64,000 bases of DNA from Anagrus nilaparvatae (Eukaryota; Arthropoda; Insecta; Hymenoptera; Mymaridae): positions 3,437,501 through 3,501,500 of the forward strand of contig JAKSXM010000288.1 in the NCBI GenBank assembly GCA_022575985.1, given 5' to 3'. Below, one piece after another: positions 24,364-37,000 of the stretch; position 1 is the first letter of the stretch, and every line of letters starts with the position of its first letter. Made by a program: the position numbers and the translations under genes. The notes beneath the pieces were generated by a model, which searched no databases, was not told the DNA's origin, and was given only the letters and a program-made list of their open reading frames with translations.

Positions 24364-25867
24364 GATACTTATGGACATGATTTTTTTCTACGCGAAATTA
24401 AAAACATGATAATACACGATTCTACAATTATAGTTGCAATATTTTTTACTGCACAAAATTTCAAATGTACTTAACTACAATTAAGTATAGATGGACTGAG
24501 TCTGTTGGTAATAGCCTAGAGTACGAATTGGAAAAGGCTATGTTCACTCGAAAAAAGTATAACTATATAATATTTAAAAATTTCCCAGGCCTTTTTATAT
24601 TACTGAAAATCCCTCCAAATGAAAATTGCATACAAAATAAAATATAGAAATATTTTTTGAATACGATTCTATTTGAGCGTCAGTAATTTTCTCAAATATA
24701 TTTTTAACGCCGATTTTTGACACGGAAAATTGGGTACCACGATCAAAATTTAACCACCATCCGTATAAAAATTACTTAAAAAACAAAATTACTTTAAAAT
24801 TTTCCATGTTAAAACCGAGTGATTTAAAATAGTAAAAAATTTTCACCTCAAATGCAAAAATTGTTGTCTATCAGAGAACTTTGGCTAGTAATGGTCACTG
24901 TTTAATACTTTTAAGAGATTTATTGCCAAAAGGTTCAAATAAATTATACATTTTGTTTATAACTTTAATTTTATGCAATACAAAAAAAAATATGCACATA
25001 ATAATATGTGGTCTGAAATTATAATACCTTTAAGTATTTGTAAGCTTAAAATTTTTAATCATAAAAGATATAAAAAAAAAATTGTATATATGGTCCCAAA
25101 TTTCGTTATCACTTTTTTATTACAACATGAGGTTATCAAACGAGTTTGTTGAGTCTTTGAATAAAAATATGAAATCCATTTTTACCAAAAACGGTCAACT
25201 TGCCCACGTTAGACAATTTTCGGTAAAAACTCATATATATTAAATTCATTTCCAATGACTCTAGTGAAAACTCGACCTATAATCAGCAAAGAATTTCGAA
25301 ATGGGGGTCCATGCCTAATTTATAAAATCTTGTAGAATGTATAACTCAATTTAATAAATGAAAACAAAGTAAATTTTGTATACAATTATATTTATATTAA
25401 ATAAAAGCATTAAAATAAAAATAAAAAATTCTTGAAAAATTCAAAAAGTCCTATTCAATGTCATTTTTTTAAAAATAACCTACTTGATTCCTTATTAGTA
25501 TAATATGTACTCTCTCAAATAAAATATTTCATAGTAATATCTGTTTTTGTTTTGTTTCTAGAATATGTAATTATTTTTAAAAACAAACCAAATATTTTTT
25601 CTTTTAATTAGATTATAATCTTTTACAACAACAAAAAAATTTGTATTTGCTTCGTGAAATATTAAAGTTTTTTCTGAAAAAAGTATGCACTGAGAAAACA
25701 CAATTTGTTAGTTAAAAAAAAAACTCGTTTTGATTAAATTTTTTCAAATTAAAAAGATTAGATATTTTCAGAACTCATAAAGTTATATTTACTTTTTAGC
25801 AAAAAAAGTTTGCTTTTTTCTATTTTTTACCATAAGCCTTAAATGAAAAAAATATGATTATATATTT
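24364..25867. other. AT-rich spacer, no feature seen
   Basis: No supported gene or RNA. A GCACTGAGAAAA motif at 25687 resembles the terminal motif of the element at 44460-47021, but no partner end was found nearby. Confidence 0.4.
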
Positions 25868-26308
25868 GAGGGATACGCTAATCTGAAAGCTCCAGATCAA
25901 AAAATGATATTTTTTAATTAACTATTTTTTCAAATTTTTGAATTTCTTACCAAGTCACGTGACTAAATGAACAATTGACCATAAATTCAGATTTCTCGGG
26001 AAATTTTACAATAAAATTTGTGGAAATTTCTGTGGAAACTTTTCGCGAAATTTTAAAGTTAGTTAAGAGTAATAATTTTGCTTCAAAATGTAAAACTATG
26101 ACTTTAGCTTTAAAATTTCGCCATTCTCACAAAAATCCTTCAAAGTTTAACAAAAGTTATATTCCTATGGGAAATTTTCCGAGAAATCCAAATTATTATG
26201 AGTTTTTTATTTGATCAGGTGATTTGGCGGGAAATTTAAAAATTTGAAAAATTAGTAGTTTCAAAAATATTATTTTTCGATCTGGAGCTTTCATATAAGC
26301 GTATTTCA
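25868..26308. repeat. Short inverted-repeat element
   Basis: ATCTGAAAGCTCCAGATC near 25881 is mirrored by GATCTGGAGCTTTCATATA near 26279, with matching flanks GGATACGC and GCGTATTT. The interior contains a 79-codon frame (25975-26214) that looks like AT-rich noise. MITE-like. Confidence 0.6.
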
Positions 26309-28555
26309 TAGATTTTTTTTAGAAGACGAAAATATGTTACAAAATAAGAAATTTAAGCCTAAGTGGAAGAAAATGAAGCTTGCACATTTTTTTTTATTTA
26401 CTAAGTTGTAAGGCGTAAAATCGTAATTTTTCGCGCATACGCAGTCCATATCAAATTTTGAACTTTGAAATCATTTGATAACAAAAATAACAATATTTTG
26501 AGTCACTTAACCACAGTAGGCCTAAAACACAAAAATGGCTTCCAAAACTCAAAAATTCTACCTACAAAACAAAAATTGGCTGAGAGTACTTATTTTTAAT
26601 TGCACTCTCGGAGAAAATATTTTGAGCCGATTTCAGTTCAACTTCGTCCCAGTTGAGGTGGAAACTCATTTAATAAAACAGAATTATCCAAAAAATATTA
26701 CTTATTCTTTATGAAATGACATTTTTCAAAAATCAAAAGTTTCCATAAATTCTGCGTCCCCTCAGTTATATTATTGTATAATAAAAATTTACTCTTTATA
26801 CTTTTGTTTAATCAATGAAATTAAATTAACATAGTATCTTAAGATATGAAAATATGAAAAAGAAACTTTCAATAATTAATAGTAAACAAATTTTTATTTT
26901 CAAAAACCACCTGATTATTGGAAAAATGTTTACTTCCGATTGCATGTAATTGGTTTAAATTCTTTATAAATCAAGTTTTCTAATAAAAAAAGTTCTGATG
27001 AAATGGTCAAACCTTACTTATTTGAAAATTTTTATTTTGAACAAAATCAAAAGGGGTATGTATGGTAAAATAGTCACTTTTTTTTTTTAAATTTTTTGTT
27101 GTTTTGCACTGAAAAAGAAAAAGGTTTGAAACAGTCAAAAACTTAAATCAATATGGTTCACAGGGTCAGAGAGCTTAAAAAACCTGAAGCAAAAGGATTT
27201 AAGTGAGTTTTAAAATTATTGCATTTTTAGAAATTTTGGCTTTATATCGCATAAAACCATTTGAATTGGTTTAACTTCTGTATCAAGTTTTCTAATAAAA
27301 AAAGTGCTAATGAAATGGGCAAACTGGATTTTTTTGAAAATTTTTATTTTGACCAAAACCGAAAGAGGTATATGGAAAAATGTCCATTTTTTTTTTTTAA
27401 TTTTTTGCTGTTTGGTACCGAAAAAGGTTTTAAACAGTGAAAAACTTAAATCAATATGATTCAATGGGTCAGCGAGCTCAAAAAACCTGATATAAACGGA
27501 TTTAAGTGAGTCTTAAAATTTTGAGAATTTTATTACTATTTTTATTTTTTTAATTTTTAGGCATATTTTAATTTGTTAAAATTCCTTATAAACCAAGTTT
27601 TCTTGTAAAAAAAGTGCTGATTAAAAAGGGGAACTGGATTTTCTTGACAATTATAGATTACAGGGCGTGGAAAATTTGAGTTCAATCAAACGAGGCCATT
27701 CTGTAAGAATTGAACCTTCCAAATGTTGCTACTTTAATTAATTTAAAATTAGAAAATTAAGCTAACGATATACAATATTTATTTAAAAATTCAATTTTAA
27801 GTGGGAGAGAAATGATTTTTTTCCTTGAAAGTGTCTAAAAGTAAGTGAAAATCAATTAATTACTTTTGGCATCTCTGTGCAGCTTCTGATCATGTGGCAA
27901 AGACGTATTTTTTCCAATGACAAAGGGAAATTATATAAAACCCTTATTGTTCGTAAAAAATGAATTACCCGAAACTGCAATTTATGTAGTAGGTGAGCCA
28001 TTATTTATTTTTCTGACCATAGATCAGAATATTAACCACTTCTAGAAAAAAAATTACGGGTTCGATCATGGTATCCATGGGTTCAATTTATAAAATTTAA
28101 ATATTTTTCTTAAAAATTTTTTGGATTAGATTTGTTTTTAAGATTAAACTAAAAGAATTCAAAAGAGTTTTATTTTTAGGTAATTTACATAAAATATGTA
28201 TTCAAAATAATCTTCTCGCACCTCTCGTTTGTATATATGTTTTTATCCTTGTAATCACCTTAAATCAGCGAGACACAAAAGAATTAATTAATTCTTAATA
28301 ATACTTAAGTAAATACTCTCCATACTTAATAATTCTTTGCTCAATAGTCTAAGTATATTATAGATTATCAGGATCTATATTCAGGTTGATTCATACTCAT
28401 TCATGTATTTCTATAATACTTATAAGCCCCCTGGGCTGTAGCTTAATTCATAAATATAAAAACAAAATACAGTAAATTTCATAATATTAAAAAACGACCT
28501 TTCCGAGCATTTTAATATTATGAAATTTATTACTCTCCTTATTATCGAGCGATAA

Positions 28556-28960
28556 AGCCCTCTCTCCACATCGACTTAAATTTACAGAAACTCAAAATAC
28601 TAGAGGTCATCCATAAAATACGTAACGCAGTTACATAGTGGGTGGTCTGCTGTTTAACGTTACTATAATGTTAATTTACATTAAATTTACATTGCATAAG
28701 GTGTTACCATATGGTTGGTGGTATCAAAAATGTCTAATTTTTGCGTTACGTATTTTATGGACGGCCCCAGAGTGTAGCCGGAAGAATCATAAAAAAAAAT
28801 GAAATAATAAACCCGTCTCAATAGCGAATATTACACCATCTCTTATGCTAACGAATAAGAGATGGCAGGTTTTTCGTTAATGGCAAACAAAAATTAATTC
28901 TCTACAGGTTTATTTTTATCGATTTTACGTTCTTTTAAACCTATGTGGAGAGAGGGCTTA
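28556..28960. mobile_element. Inverted-repeat element with AGCCCTCTCTCCACAT ends
   Basis: AGCCCTCTCTCCACAT at about 28556 and its inverse ATGTGGAGAGAGGGCT near 28941-28958 bound an element with no coding capacity. A second, smaller inverted-repeat element (28603-28768) is nested inside it. Confidence 0.6.
28603..28768. mobile_element. 166-bp MITE with CCATAAAATACGTAACGC termini
   Basis: The ends read GGTCATCCATAAAATACG and, inverted, GGGGCCGTCCATAAAATACG; both continue TAACGCA. Ends of the form CGTCCATAAA-TACGT are widespread in small insect DNA transposons (from memory, without a search). It carries no ORF and target duplication is unclear. Confidence 0.7.
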
Positions 28961-29535
28961 ACAAATATTGGATTTTCTTAAAATTCATTATAAAATTTTG
29001 AAAATACAGAAAGAAATTTTTTCATAATTTGAACAAACCATTATTATTTTTATTTTTAAAATATGTATCTCAAGAAACAAATAAAAATTGTCAAAAAAAT
29101 CCTGTTTGACCTTTTCAATAGCACTTTTTTTATTAGGAAACTCGGTTTATAAAGAATTTTAACCAATTCAAATGGTTTTATGCTAATAAAGCCAAAAATT
29201 CTAAAAATGAAAAAAATTTTAAACTCACTTAAATATCAATTTATATCAGGTTCTTTGGGCCCTCAGACCCGGTGAACCATATTGATTTAAGTTTTTAACT
29301 GTTTTAAGCCTTTTTCAGTATCAAACAACGAAAAATTTGAAGAAAAAAGAAATTTGACATTTTTCCATAAAAATCCCTGTCGATTTTCGGCAAAATAAAA
29401 ATTGTCAAAAAAATTCGGTTTGCCTATTTCATCAGCACTGTTTGTATTATGCAATTTAAATGATAAGGAATTTGAATAATATATTTTATTATAATTATAA
29501 ATACACAAAATTTTATTAATAATTAAGTATTTTAA

Positions 29536-29981
29536 GGGTATAGGTTCTCCCAGTTTTGAGTAAAAATAACGTTTTTTTTCTGATTAGTTTTCTCAAAAAG
29601 TTTATTGCATAATAAAAAGATTTTTTTACAGCTATTTTATACACTCATAATAAACACAAATAATTTTTTTTTTTTTGTGTAAAGTCTACTTTGTGTAAAA
29701 TTGTATAACGAATCGATTAAAAAAAAAAAAAATGGAAATCGGAGGAGTAGTTTTTTTGTAATCGTGCGGCGCGTTTTCAAGTTCGTTTTGAGAAAAACGC
29801 GTTTAAAGTTTCGGATCTTGTATTCTTGCATACAAATAATTTCACTTTCAGGCGCTGTCGTTTCTTTATTATTTGCGGGATTCATTTGAAATTTTTTTTC
29901 ACTATTCTTGAATACTTTTTCAACCCAAATCAATAAAAAAAAAAATTTTGATTTCCAATTTCAAAACTGGGGAGCCTACCC
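29536..29981. mobile_element. TTAA-flanked MITE, copy 1
   Basis: Starts GGGTATAGGTTCTCCC after TTAA (29532-29535) and ends GGGGAGCCTACCC before TTAA (29982-29985). It shares the internal block AAAAACGCGTTTAAAGTTT with the element at 42294-43001. TTAA target choice is the hallmark of piggyBac-type transposition, so this may be a piggyBac-related miniature element. Frames on both strands inside are incidental. Confidence 0.65.
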
Positions 29982-29998
29982 TTAAAAGATAATAAAAA

Positions 29999-30490
29999 TT
30001 AAATAACGCGTGAGCGTATGTGAGCGAAGAACTTCTTGAATTTTACACCAATCCAATAAAAAATATGAATCACGAGCATGACAAAATCAGCGCGACCAAT
30101 CAAAATGAGAATAAATCGAGGAACAGATTCTGATCATACATCAGTTTTTTTATTTTTAGAAGAAAGATATATTATTAGTTTATCTTTATACTCGATGTCT
30201 TGAAGTTCAGAAGTAGTCACGTGGTCACGTAGTGCACTCCGCCTCTTGTGTATATGAGCGCACAGCTGCACACTAATATAGTTGATACCCAACTACTAAA
30301 CTTATTGCATCATTTTAAAAATAGAGTTTTACTGAGAAACTAATTCGTAATTTGAAGCTAGACATTTGAAGCTAGAAATAGTGTTTTAGTATTGATTTGA
30401 AATTCAAAGTGCAAATTTATATGCGCCTAAAATTTAAAAGTACATCGACTGATACAACGACACCAATAACCAAAAATAGCATATAATTAT
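29999..30490. promoter_or_regulatory. GC-richer island, possible promoter and untranslated exon
   Basis: Against a very AT-rich background, 29999-30300 has many CG dinucleotides, a CACGTG E-box near 30219 and an arguably promoter-like composition. It leads into unique sequence ending at a good 5' splice site (TTATGTAAGTTTT near 30488). One reading is the first untranslated exon of a plus-strand gene, possibly the F-box gene whose exon opens after a 3' splice site at 37806. This is inference only. Confidence 0.25.
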
Positions 30491-31035
30491 GTAAGTTTTA
30501 AATAAATGCTTTTATTTTTTCTTTTATATAAAAGTCCTTATTTGTTATTAATTTGTATCAAGTAAAAAAGAAAATATTTTTCAATGTTCAAGTCCAGAAT
30601 AAAATGTCGGATCAAATTTTAAAAAATTATAATTTCGACCAAATATTTCTGTTGCCCAAAAATCTGTTTTTTTTTGTTGAGATTTTTCAAAAGACTACTG
30701 CGAAATAAGGTATGGTTTCCAGCCCCAGCATATTTTTCGCATTTTTTTGGCTCAATTTGATGATATATGATAAAAAAACTTATAACCGGTTTGTGTAAAC
30801 ACAACCTAAATGCATGGAACATGTTTACTTGCAAATGAGGACTAGATATAATACAAATGTTACTCAACATTACAATACAATTTTCTATTGTTGTAATTTG
30901 TAATTATCACCTTACTAGTTGTTAAGATTCTAAACCCAAACTATTTTGATTCCCTAAACCTGAATTATTATAAGTCCCTGAACCTGAATTATTTCAAGTC
31001 CCTAAATCGATATTATTCTAAGTCCATAAACCTGT

Positions 31036-32288
31036 TTTTTTTTTTTTTTTTTTAAAGGGAAATATGTGAATCTTACATCAGCCATGGAGTGTTTGCGGGC
31101 CTTCATGACCGCCCAGTTGTACAAAGTGTACAACTGGGAGACCACCAGCGAACGCGGTCGCCGGCTACGCCCCAGATTCTTACTGGATAAACACACTTTA
31201 AACCCCCCGCGCTTGTTTGTCCCAAACCGGAACTCCCTTTTCAGGTATATCTTCAGTTTGGGACGCGCAGCCTAAGCAGCTGGCCGCTGCCTTCCCCCCT
31301 GCCTAGGGGCAGGAGAGCTCTCTACGATAGAAAGCCCTCCTCCTTCTTCTGCAACAAGGTGGTCTTTACGTACTCTGCTACTTTGTTCCAGTTTTCGGAA
31401 CTCCGTAGCATTTCCGGGACCACCGTCTCCGGCCTCCAAATCGGGAAGGGCGGGCGCCCCTCCAAGTAGCGAACACATTCGAAAAATGTGTGCTCTACTG
31501 TATCATCCACGCCCGGACATTGCAAGCACTCCTTTGTTGCCACCTTATGCCAATGCTTCAACATGACACGGAAGTACCCGTGTCCAGTTAAGAACTGGGT
31601 AAGGTAGAAATCCACCTCCCCATGCTGTCGTCCCATCCATGCCTGCAGGTCTGAGATCAGTCTGCGCGTCCACAGGGCATTTTTCTCTTGGTTCTTTTTC
31701 CATCGTTTCTTCCATGCTTTCATAGAGTTGAAGCGGGCGCGAGTGGAAGCCACTTCGCGCTCTTCTACGCTCTCGTAGATGAATTTCCGCTCCAACGCTA
31801 GCAGGTCAATGGGTATCACCGAAGCAACAACCTGGATCGCCTCTAGAGATACCGTGTGGTATCCACAGGCGATCCTCACTGCCGCCTGCCTCTGTACCGA
31901 CGATATTTTTCGTCTGTACTTGGCAGTTTCTGTGGTCTTCGCCCAGACTTCTGATCCGTAGAGCAGGACAGAGTTGACGACTGACATCAGGAGCCTCCGC
32001 TTCCCTGGTTTGGGTCCCCCAATGTTGGCCATGAGCCTTGACAGGGAGGATGCGGCCGACGCTGCCTTTTCACACGACCTCTGAAATTGCTCCCAGAAGG
32101 TCAGCTTGTTATCAAGCTGAACTCCCAGGTATTTCACGGATGTTCTGGTTCGGATCGTGTGAGGGTTTCCGCCGTCGTCGATAATTACATCGAAGTCGGT
32201 AGGAACCCTTCGACGGGTCAGCAGTACGATCTCCGTTTTTGGGATCGCAAGCTGGAGCCCGTGATCGCCCATCCAGAGGTTGATCCGT
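31036..32288 (-). pseudogene. 5'-truncated R1-like LINE copy: end of reverse transcriptase ORF, 3' UTR, poly-A
   Basis: Minus-strand open frame 32272-31322 (about 316 codons) is the C-terminal part of an R1/TRAS-like ORF2. It has the RT region with VKYLGVQLDNKLTFWEQ, the thumb with LLYGSEVWAKT, a helical linker with QRQAAVRIACGYHTVS, and the terminal Cys/His motif (CLQCPGVDDTVEHTFFEC). It is followed by a 3' UTR to about 31055 and a poly-A tail of about 18 nt. Direct repeats CATAAACCTGT at 31025-31035 and 32289-32299 are the target duplication, so this is a genuine target-primed insertion, cut short at its 5' end. Base composition is far more GC-rich than the surroundings. Confidence 0.88.
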
Positions 32289-32435
32289 CATAAACCTGTA
32301 TTATCCTACAGATTTAACGCTAAGTTTGTGTTTAAAGCGCTCCGTCTGGAATCAGCCTTAGCCCAGATTTTTCAAAGTCTTTTAAAACTATTTTATTTAT
32401 TTATATCTACTTCCCTAATTATTCTAAGTCTTATT

Positions 32436-32530
32436 TGACCCCCCCCCCCTTAAATAGGACAAATTTGACCCCCCCCTTAAATAGGACAAATTTGACCCCC
32501 CCCCCTTAAAAAGGACAAATTTGACCCCCC
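32436..32530. repeat. C-tract minisatellite, about 30-bp unit
   Basis: Four units of a poly-C run of 7-10 followed by TTAAATAGGACAAATTTGA, with C-run length differing between units. The inverted copy is at about 34750-34855 in the other arm. Runs of C at 30-bp spacing could form unusual structures; no function is known. Confidence 0.75.
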
Positions 32531-34988
32531 CCCACCCTTAATTTTCAAGTTCTGAAGTACCCCATCCCTATAAACATGTTCCATGTTAAAATAAAATTCC
32601 GAGGGTCGGCACCCCCCACCCCCCCTGCGTTCTCCCTGGGGGGTTGAAACGCGTTTTTCACTAAAAATTAATATCTCCGGGCCGAATCATCCGATTGGGG
32701 CGTGGTTGGTATCAAAATTTTCGTTTTGAAAAAATACACCAAAAAAAATTTTTTTTTTTTATTTTTGAACTCATTTTGAGGTTCAAAACTTCGAAAAACG
32801 TCATTTTTGGCTTTGTGGACGGTCTAAAAATTGAGATATCTCAGGATAGAGGAAAAACTCCTTTTTTTCGCGCTCAGGGAAACTTTGTCTAAGACTGCTT
32901 TTTAAAATTCCGTCGAAAAAATGGCAACTTTTACGGTGCGTTACTCGCAATTGACGATTATGTAAAACAAATCGTGTTTTATTTTTTGCTTATTTTATCA
33001 TACCATCTAATATTTTATTTTAAATCTAAAATTAGCTTTTTTATGGTCTTTTTTATGTTTTTCTTATAATTTTTTCATGAAAAAACGATATTTCACCTAT
33101 ACTCTACCAAAGGACTTCATTTATTTCATGAAATCTCTTTTAATTTTCACAATATAATATCTACTTTCCTTATTAATAATAATTAAAATACTAACACTTT
33201 TATTATAAATAATTATTAAATTTTTAAAAATCGCAATTTTCTCATTTAAAATACATTATAAATAAAAAACAATGTATTTTAAATGGGAAGATTGCGATTT
33301 TAAAAAATTTTATTTTGATAAAACAAAGTGCTCTGGGACTGCTATAATTTTGGGGATCAGTTTTTATATGTCTATACATCATTTTCTATCTGTTTGGTAG
33401 TGTTTAAAAAAATTTTTTCAGCACGTTAAAAAATTAGAAAGCTGAAAAGTTAAAATTCCCATGTTATTTAAATGGGAAAATTGAGGTGCTTACAGGCACG
33501 TGTTTTTGCAAATCCTTGGAGCTGGGGACTTTTTATGACCAAAACTTCACAAAAAAACCCGGGGAGCAAAGTTTTTCTCAAAACTCTAATTTTAGGTCCA
33601 CTCTAATATATATATATATGTATATAAAGAAAAGAGAGTATACTTATTTTAGTAAATTGTGAATGCAAAACAAGTGAAAAAACATAAATCCATCATTTAA
33701 AATAATTTTAATTTATTAAAAAAATAATTCAGAAATCGGTTTTTTTTTAATAACGTAAAAACGTGATTTTGAGTCTTCCAACTAAAGAAAAAAAATATAG
33801 GGAAAGCAAAATATTTTCTGTTTCTCACTTGTTCGTCACTTTCTATGGTCTAAAGAACCCAAAGAAATGTAACAGGAAGGTGTGCGTTCAATTTTGTTCT
33901 TTAAAAAGTTGAGCATAAGCGCAATCTTTCTGCGGATTTTCCATATGGTAGTTAAAAATGAGGTTTTACGTTCAAATAATTATATAATTCAATATGTTGA
34001 TTAAATAAATTTATCGCATTTATGAACTAATTTAATACATATTTTAAGAATAAATAACTATCTTCAAAATAATTATTTATAATAAAAGTGTTAGTATTTT
34101 AATTATTATTAATAAGGAAAGTAGATATTATATTGTGAAAATTAAAAGAGATTTCATGAAATAAATGAAGTCCTTTGGTAGAGTATAGGTGAAATATCGT
34201 TTTTTCATGAAAAAATTATAAGAAAAACATAAAAAAGACCATAAAAAAGCTAATTTTAGATTTAAAATAAAATATTAGATGGTATGATAAAATAAGCAAA
34301 AAATAAAACACGATTTGTTTTACATAATCGTCAATTGCGAGTAACGCACCGTAAAAGTTGCCATTTTTTCGACGGAATTTTAAAAAGCAGTCTTAGACAA
34401 AGTTTCCCTGAGCGCGAAAAAAAGGAGTTTTTCCTCTATCCTGAGATATCTCAATTTTTAGACCGTCCACAAAGCCAAAAATGACGTTTTTCGAAGTTTT
34501 GAACCTCAAAATGAGTTCAAAAATAAAAAAAAAAAATTTTTTTTGGTGTATTTTTTCAAAACGAAAATTTTGATACCAACCACGCCCCAATCGGATGATT
34601 CGGCCCGGAGATATTAATTTTTAGTGAAAAACGCGTTTCAACCCCCCAGGGAGAACGCAGGGGGGGTGGGGGGTGCCGACCCTCGGAATTTTATTTTAAC
34701 ATGGAACATGTTTATAGGGAGGGGGTACTTCAGAACTTGAAAATTAAGGGTGGGGGGGGGTCAAATTTGTCCTTTTTAAGGGGGGGGGGTCAAATTTGTC
34801 CTATTTAAGGGGGGGGGTCAAATTTGTCCTATTTAAGGGGGGGGGGGTCAAATAAGACTTAGAATAATTAGGGAAGTAGATATAAATAAATAAAATAGTT
34901 TTAAAAGACTTTGAAAAATCTGGGCTAAGGCTGATTCCAGACGGAGCGCTTTAAACACAAACTTAGCGTTAAATCTGTAGGATAATAC

Positions 34989-35711
34989 AGGTTTATGACG
35001 GATCAACCTCTGGATGGGCGATCACGGGCTCCAGCTTGCGATCCCAAAAACGGAGATCGTACTGCTGACCCGTCGAAGGGTTCCTACCGACTTCGATGTA
35101 ATTATCGACGACGGCGGAAACCCTCACACGATCCGAACCAGAACATCCGTGAAATACCTGGGAGTTCAGCTTGATAACAAGCTGACCTTCTGGGAGCAAT
35201 TTCAGAGGTCGTGTGAAAAGGCAGCGTCGGCCGCATCCTCCCTGTCAAGGCTCATGGCCAACATTGGGGGACCCAAACCAGGGAAGCGGAGGCTCCTGAT
35301 GTCAGTCGTCAACTCTGTCCTGCTCTACGGATCAGAAGTCTGGGCGAAGACCACAGAAACTGCCAAGTACAGACGAAAAATATCGTCGGTACAGAGGCAG
35401 GCGGCAGTGAGGATCGCCTGTGGATACCACACGGTATCTCTAGAGGCGATCCAGGTTGTTGCTTCGGTGATACCCATTGACCTGCTAGCGTTGGAGCGGA
35501 AATTCATCTACGAGAGCGTAGAAGAGCGCGAAGTGGCTTCCACTCGCGCCCGCTTCAACTCTATGAAAGCATGGAAGAAACGATGGAAAAAGAACCAAGA
35601 GAAAAATGCCCTGTGGACGCGCAGACTGATCTCAGACCTGCAGGCATGGATGGGACGACAGCATGGGGAGGTGGATTTCTACCTTACCCAGTTCTTAACT
35701 GGACACGGGTA
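34989..35711 (+). pseudogene. Inverted duplicate of the LINE fragment, broken at its 3' side
   Basis: Same sequence as 31575-32288, on the plus strand. The frame opened at 35014 matches the other copy through FLTGHGY and then runs into unrelated repeat sequence at 35712, ending at 35829. The 3' UTR and poly-A are missing; only the 5'-side target-duplication sequence (ACAGGTTTATG near 34988) is present. It is therefore a duplication by-product and not an independent insertion. Confidence 0.88.
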
Positions 35712-37000
35712 CTTACAGGCACGTGTTTTTGCAAATCCTTGGAGCTGGGGACTTTTTATGACCAAAACTTCACAAAAAAACCCGGGGAGCAAAGTTTTTC
35801 TCAAAACTCTAATTTTAGGTCCACTCTAATATATATATATATGTATATAAAGAAAAGAGAGTATACTTATTTTAGTAAATTGTGAATGCAAAACAAGTGA
35901 AAAAACATAAATCCATCATTTAAAATAATTTTAATTTATTAAAAAAATAATTCAGAAATCGGTTTTTTTTTAATAACGTAAAAACGTGATTTTGAGTCTT
36001 CCAACTAAAGAAAAAAAATATAGGGAAAGCAAAATATTTTCTGTTTCTCACTTGTTCGTCACTTTCTATGGTCTAAAGAACCCAAAGAAATGTAACAGGA
36101 AGGTGTGCGTTCAATTTTGTTCTTTAAAAAGTTGAGCATAAGCGCAATCTTTCTGCGGATTTTCCATATGGTAGTTAAAAATGAGGTTTTACGTTCAAAT
36201 AATTATATAATTCAATATGTTGATTAAATAAATTTATCGCATTTATGAACTAATTTAATACATATTTTAAGAATAAATAACTATCTTCAAAATAATTATT
36301 TATAATAAAAGTGTTAGTATTTTAATTATTATTAATAAGGAAAGTAGATATTATATTGTGAAAATTAAAAGAGATTTCATGAAATAAATGAAGTCCTTTG
36401 GTAGAGTATAGGTGAAATATCGTTTTTTCATGAAAAAATTATAAGAAAAACATAAAAAAGACCATAAAAAAGCTAATTTTAGATTTAAAATAAAATATTA
36501 GATGGTATGATAAAATAAGCAAAAAATAAAACACGATTTGTTTTACATAATCGTCAATTGCGAGTAACGCACCGTAAAAGTTGCCATTTTTTCGACGGAA
36601 TTTTAAAAAGCAGTCTTAGACAAAGTTTCCCTGAGCGCGAAAAAAAGGAGTTTTTCCTCTATCCTGAGATATCTCAATTTTTAGACCGTCCACAAAGCCA
36701 AAAATGACGTTTTTCGAAGTTTTGAACCTCAAAATGAGTTCAAAAATAAAAAAAAAATTTTTTTTTGGTGTATTTTTTACAAAATTTTAATACCAACAAC
36801 GCCCCAATCGGATGATTCGGCCCGGAGATATTAATTTTTAGTGAAAAACGCGTTTCAACCCCCCAGGGAGAACGCAGGGGGGGTGGGGGGTGCCGACCCT
36901 CGGAATCTTATTTTTTATCATATATCATCAAATTGAGCCAAAAAAATGCGAAAAATATGCTGGGGCCGGAAACCATACCTTATTCCGCAGTAGTCTTTCA

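Larger units (their letters stand above)
26930..29500. repeat. Region with ~310-bp repeats in tandem and inverted orientation
   Basis: A unit of about 310 bp marked by AAGTTTTCTAATAAAAAAAG starts near 26973, 27284 and (diverged and truncated) 27594. It returns inverted near 29080-29300 and 29300-29470 (AAAATTGTCAAAAAAAT...). The unit also contains ACTTAAATCAATATG. This suggests an old foldback element whose arms are tandem repeats, later invaded by other repeats at 28.4-29.0 kb. Confidence 0.6.
30691..37000. repeat. Rearranged 6.3-kb palindromic repeat complex
   Basis: Near-identical inverted arms 31575-33215 and 34070-35711 (about 1.64 kb each) surround a spacer of about 850 bp. A 1.2-kb segment starting at 33489 is repeated directly at 35712-36914. 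An outer pair, 30691-30776 and 36910-37000, is also inverted. The frames 32695-32892 (minus arm) and 34393-34590 encode identical peptides, as do 271-frame residues in the LINE segments, so the arms have barely diverged. A diverged single copy of the underlying repeat lies inverted at 40490-41080, and another partial one at 50625-50960. Assembly error cannot be excluded from the sequence alone. Confidence 0.8.

Noticed and set aside
31272..31478. 68-codon minus-strand frame overlapping the LINE end
   Set aside because: Shadow of the reverse-transcriptase reading frame and its 3' UTR.
32695..34590. Two identical 65-codon frames (one per strand)
   Set aside because: They are the same incidental frame in the two arms of the palindrome, so the identity reflects duplication and not selection.
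32436..34855. C-tract units considered as a CRISPR-like array
   Set aside because: Units have no distinct spacers, the genome is eukaryotic, and the second array is simply the mirrored palindrome arm.
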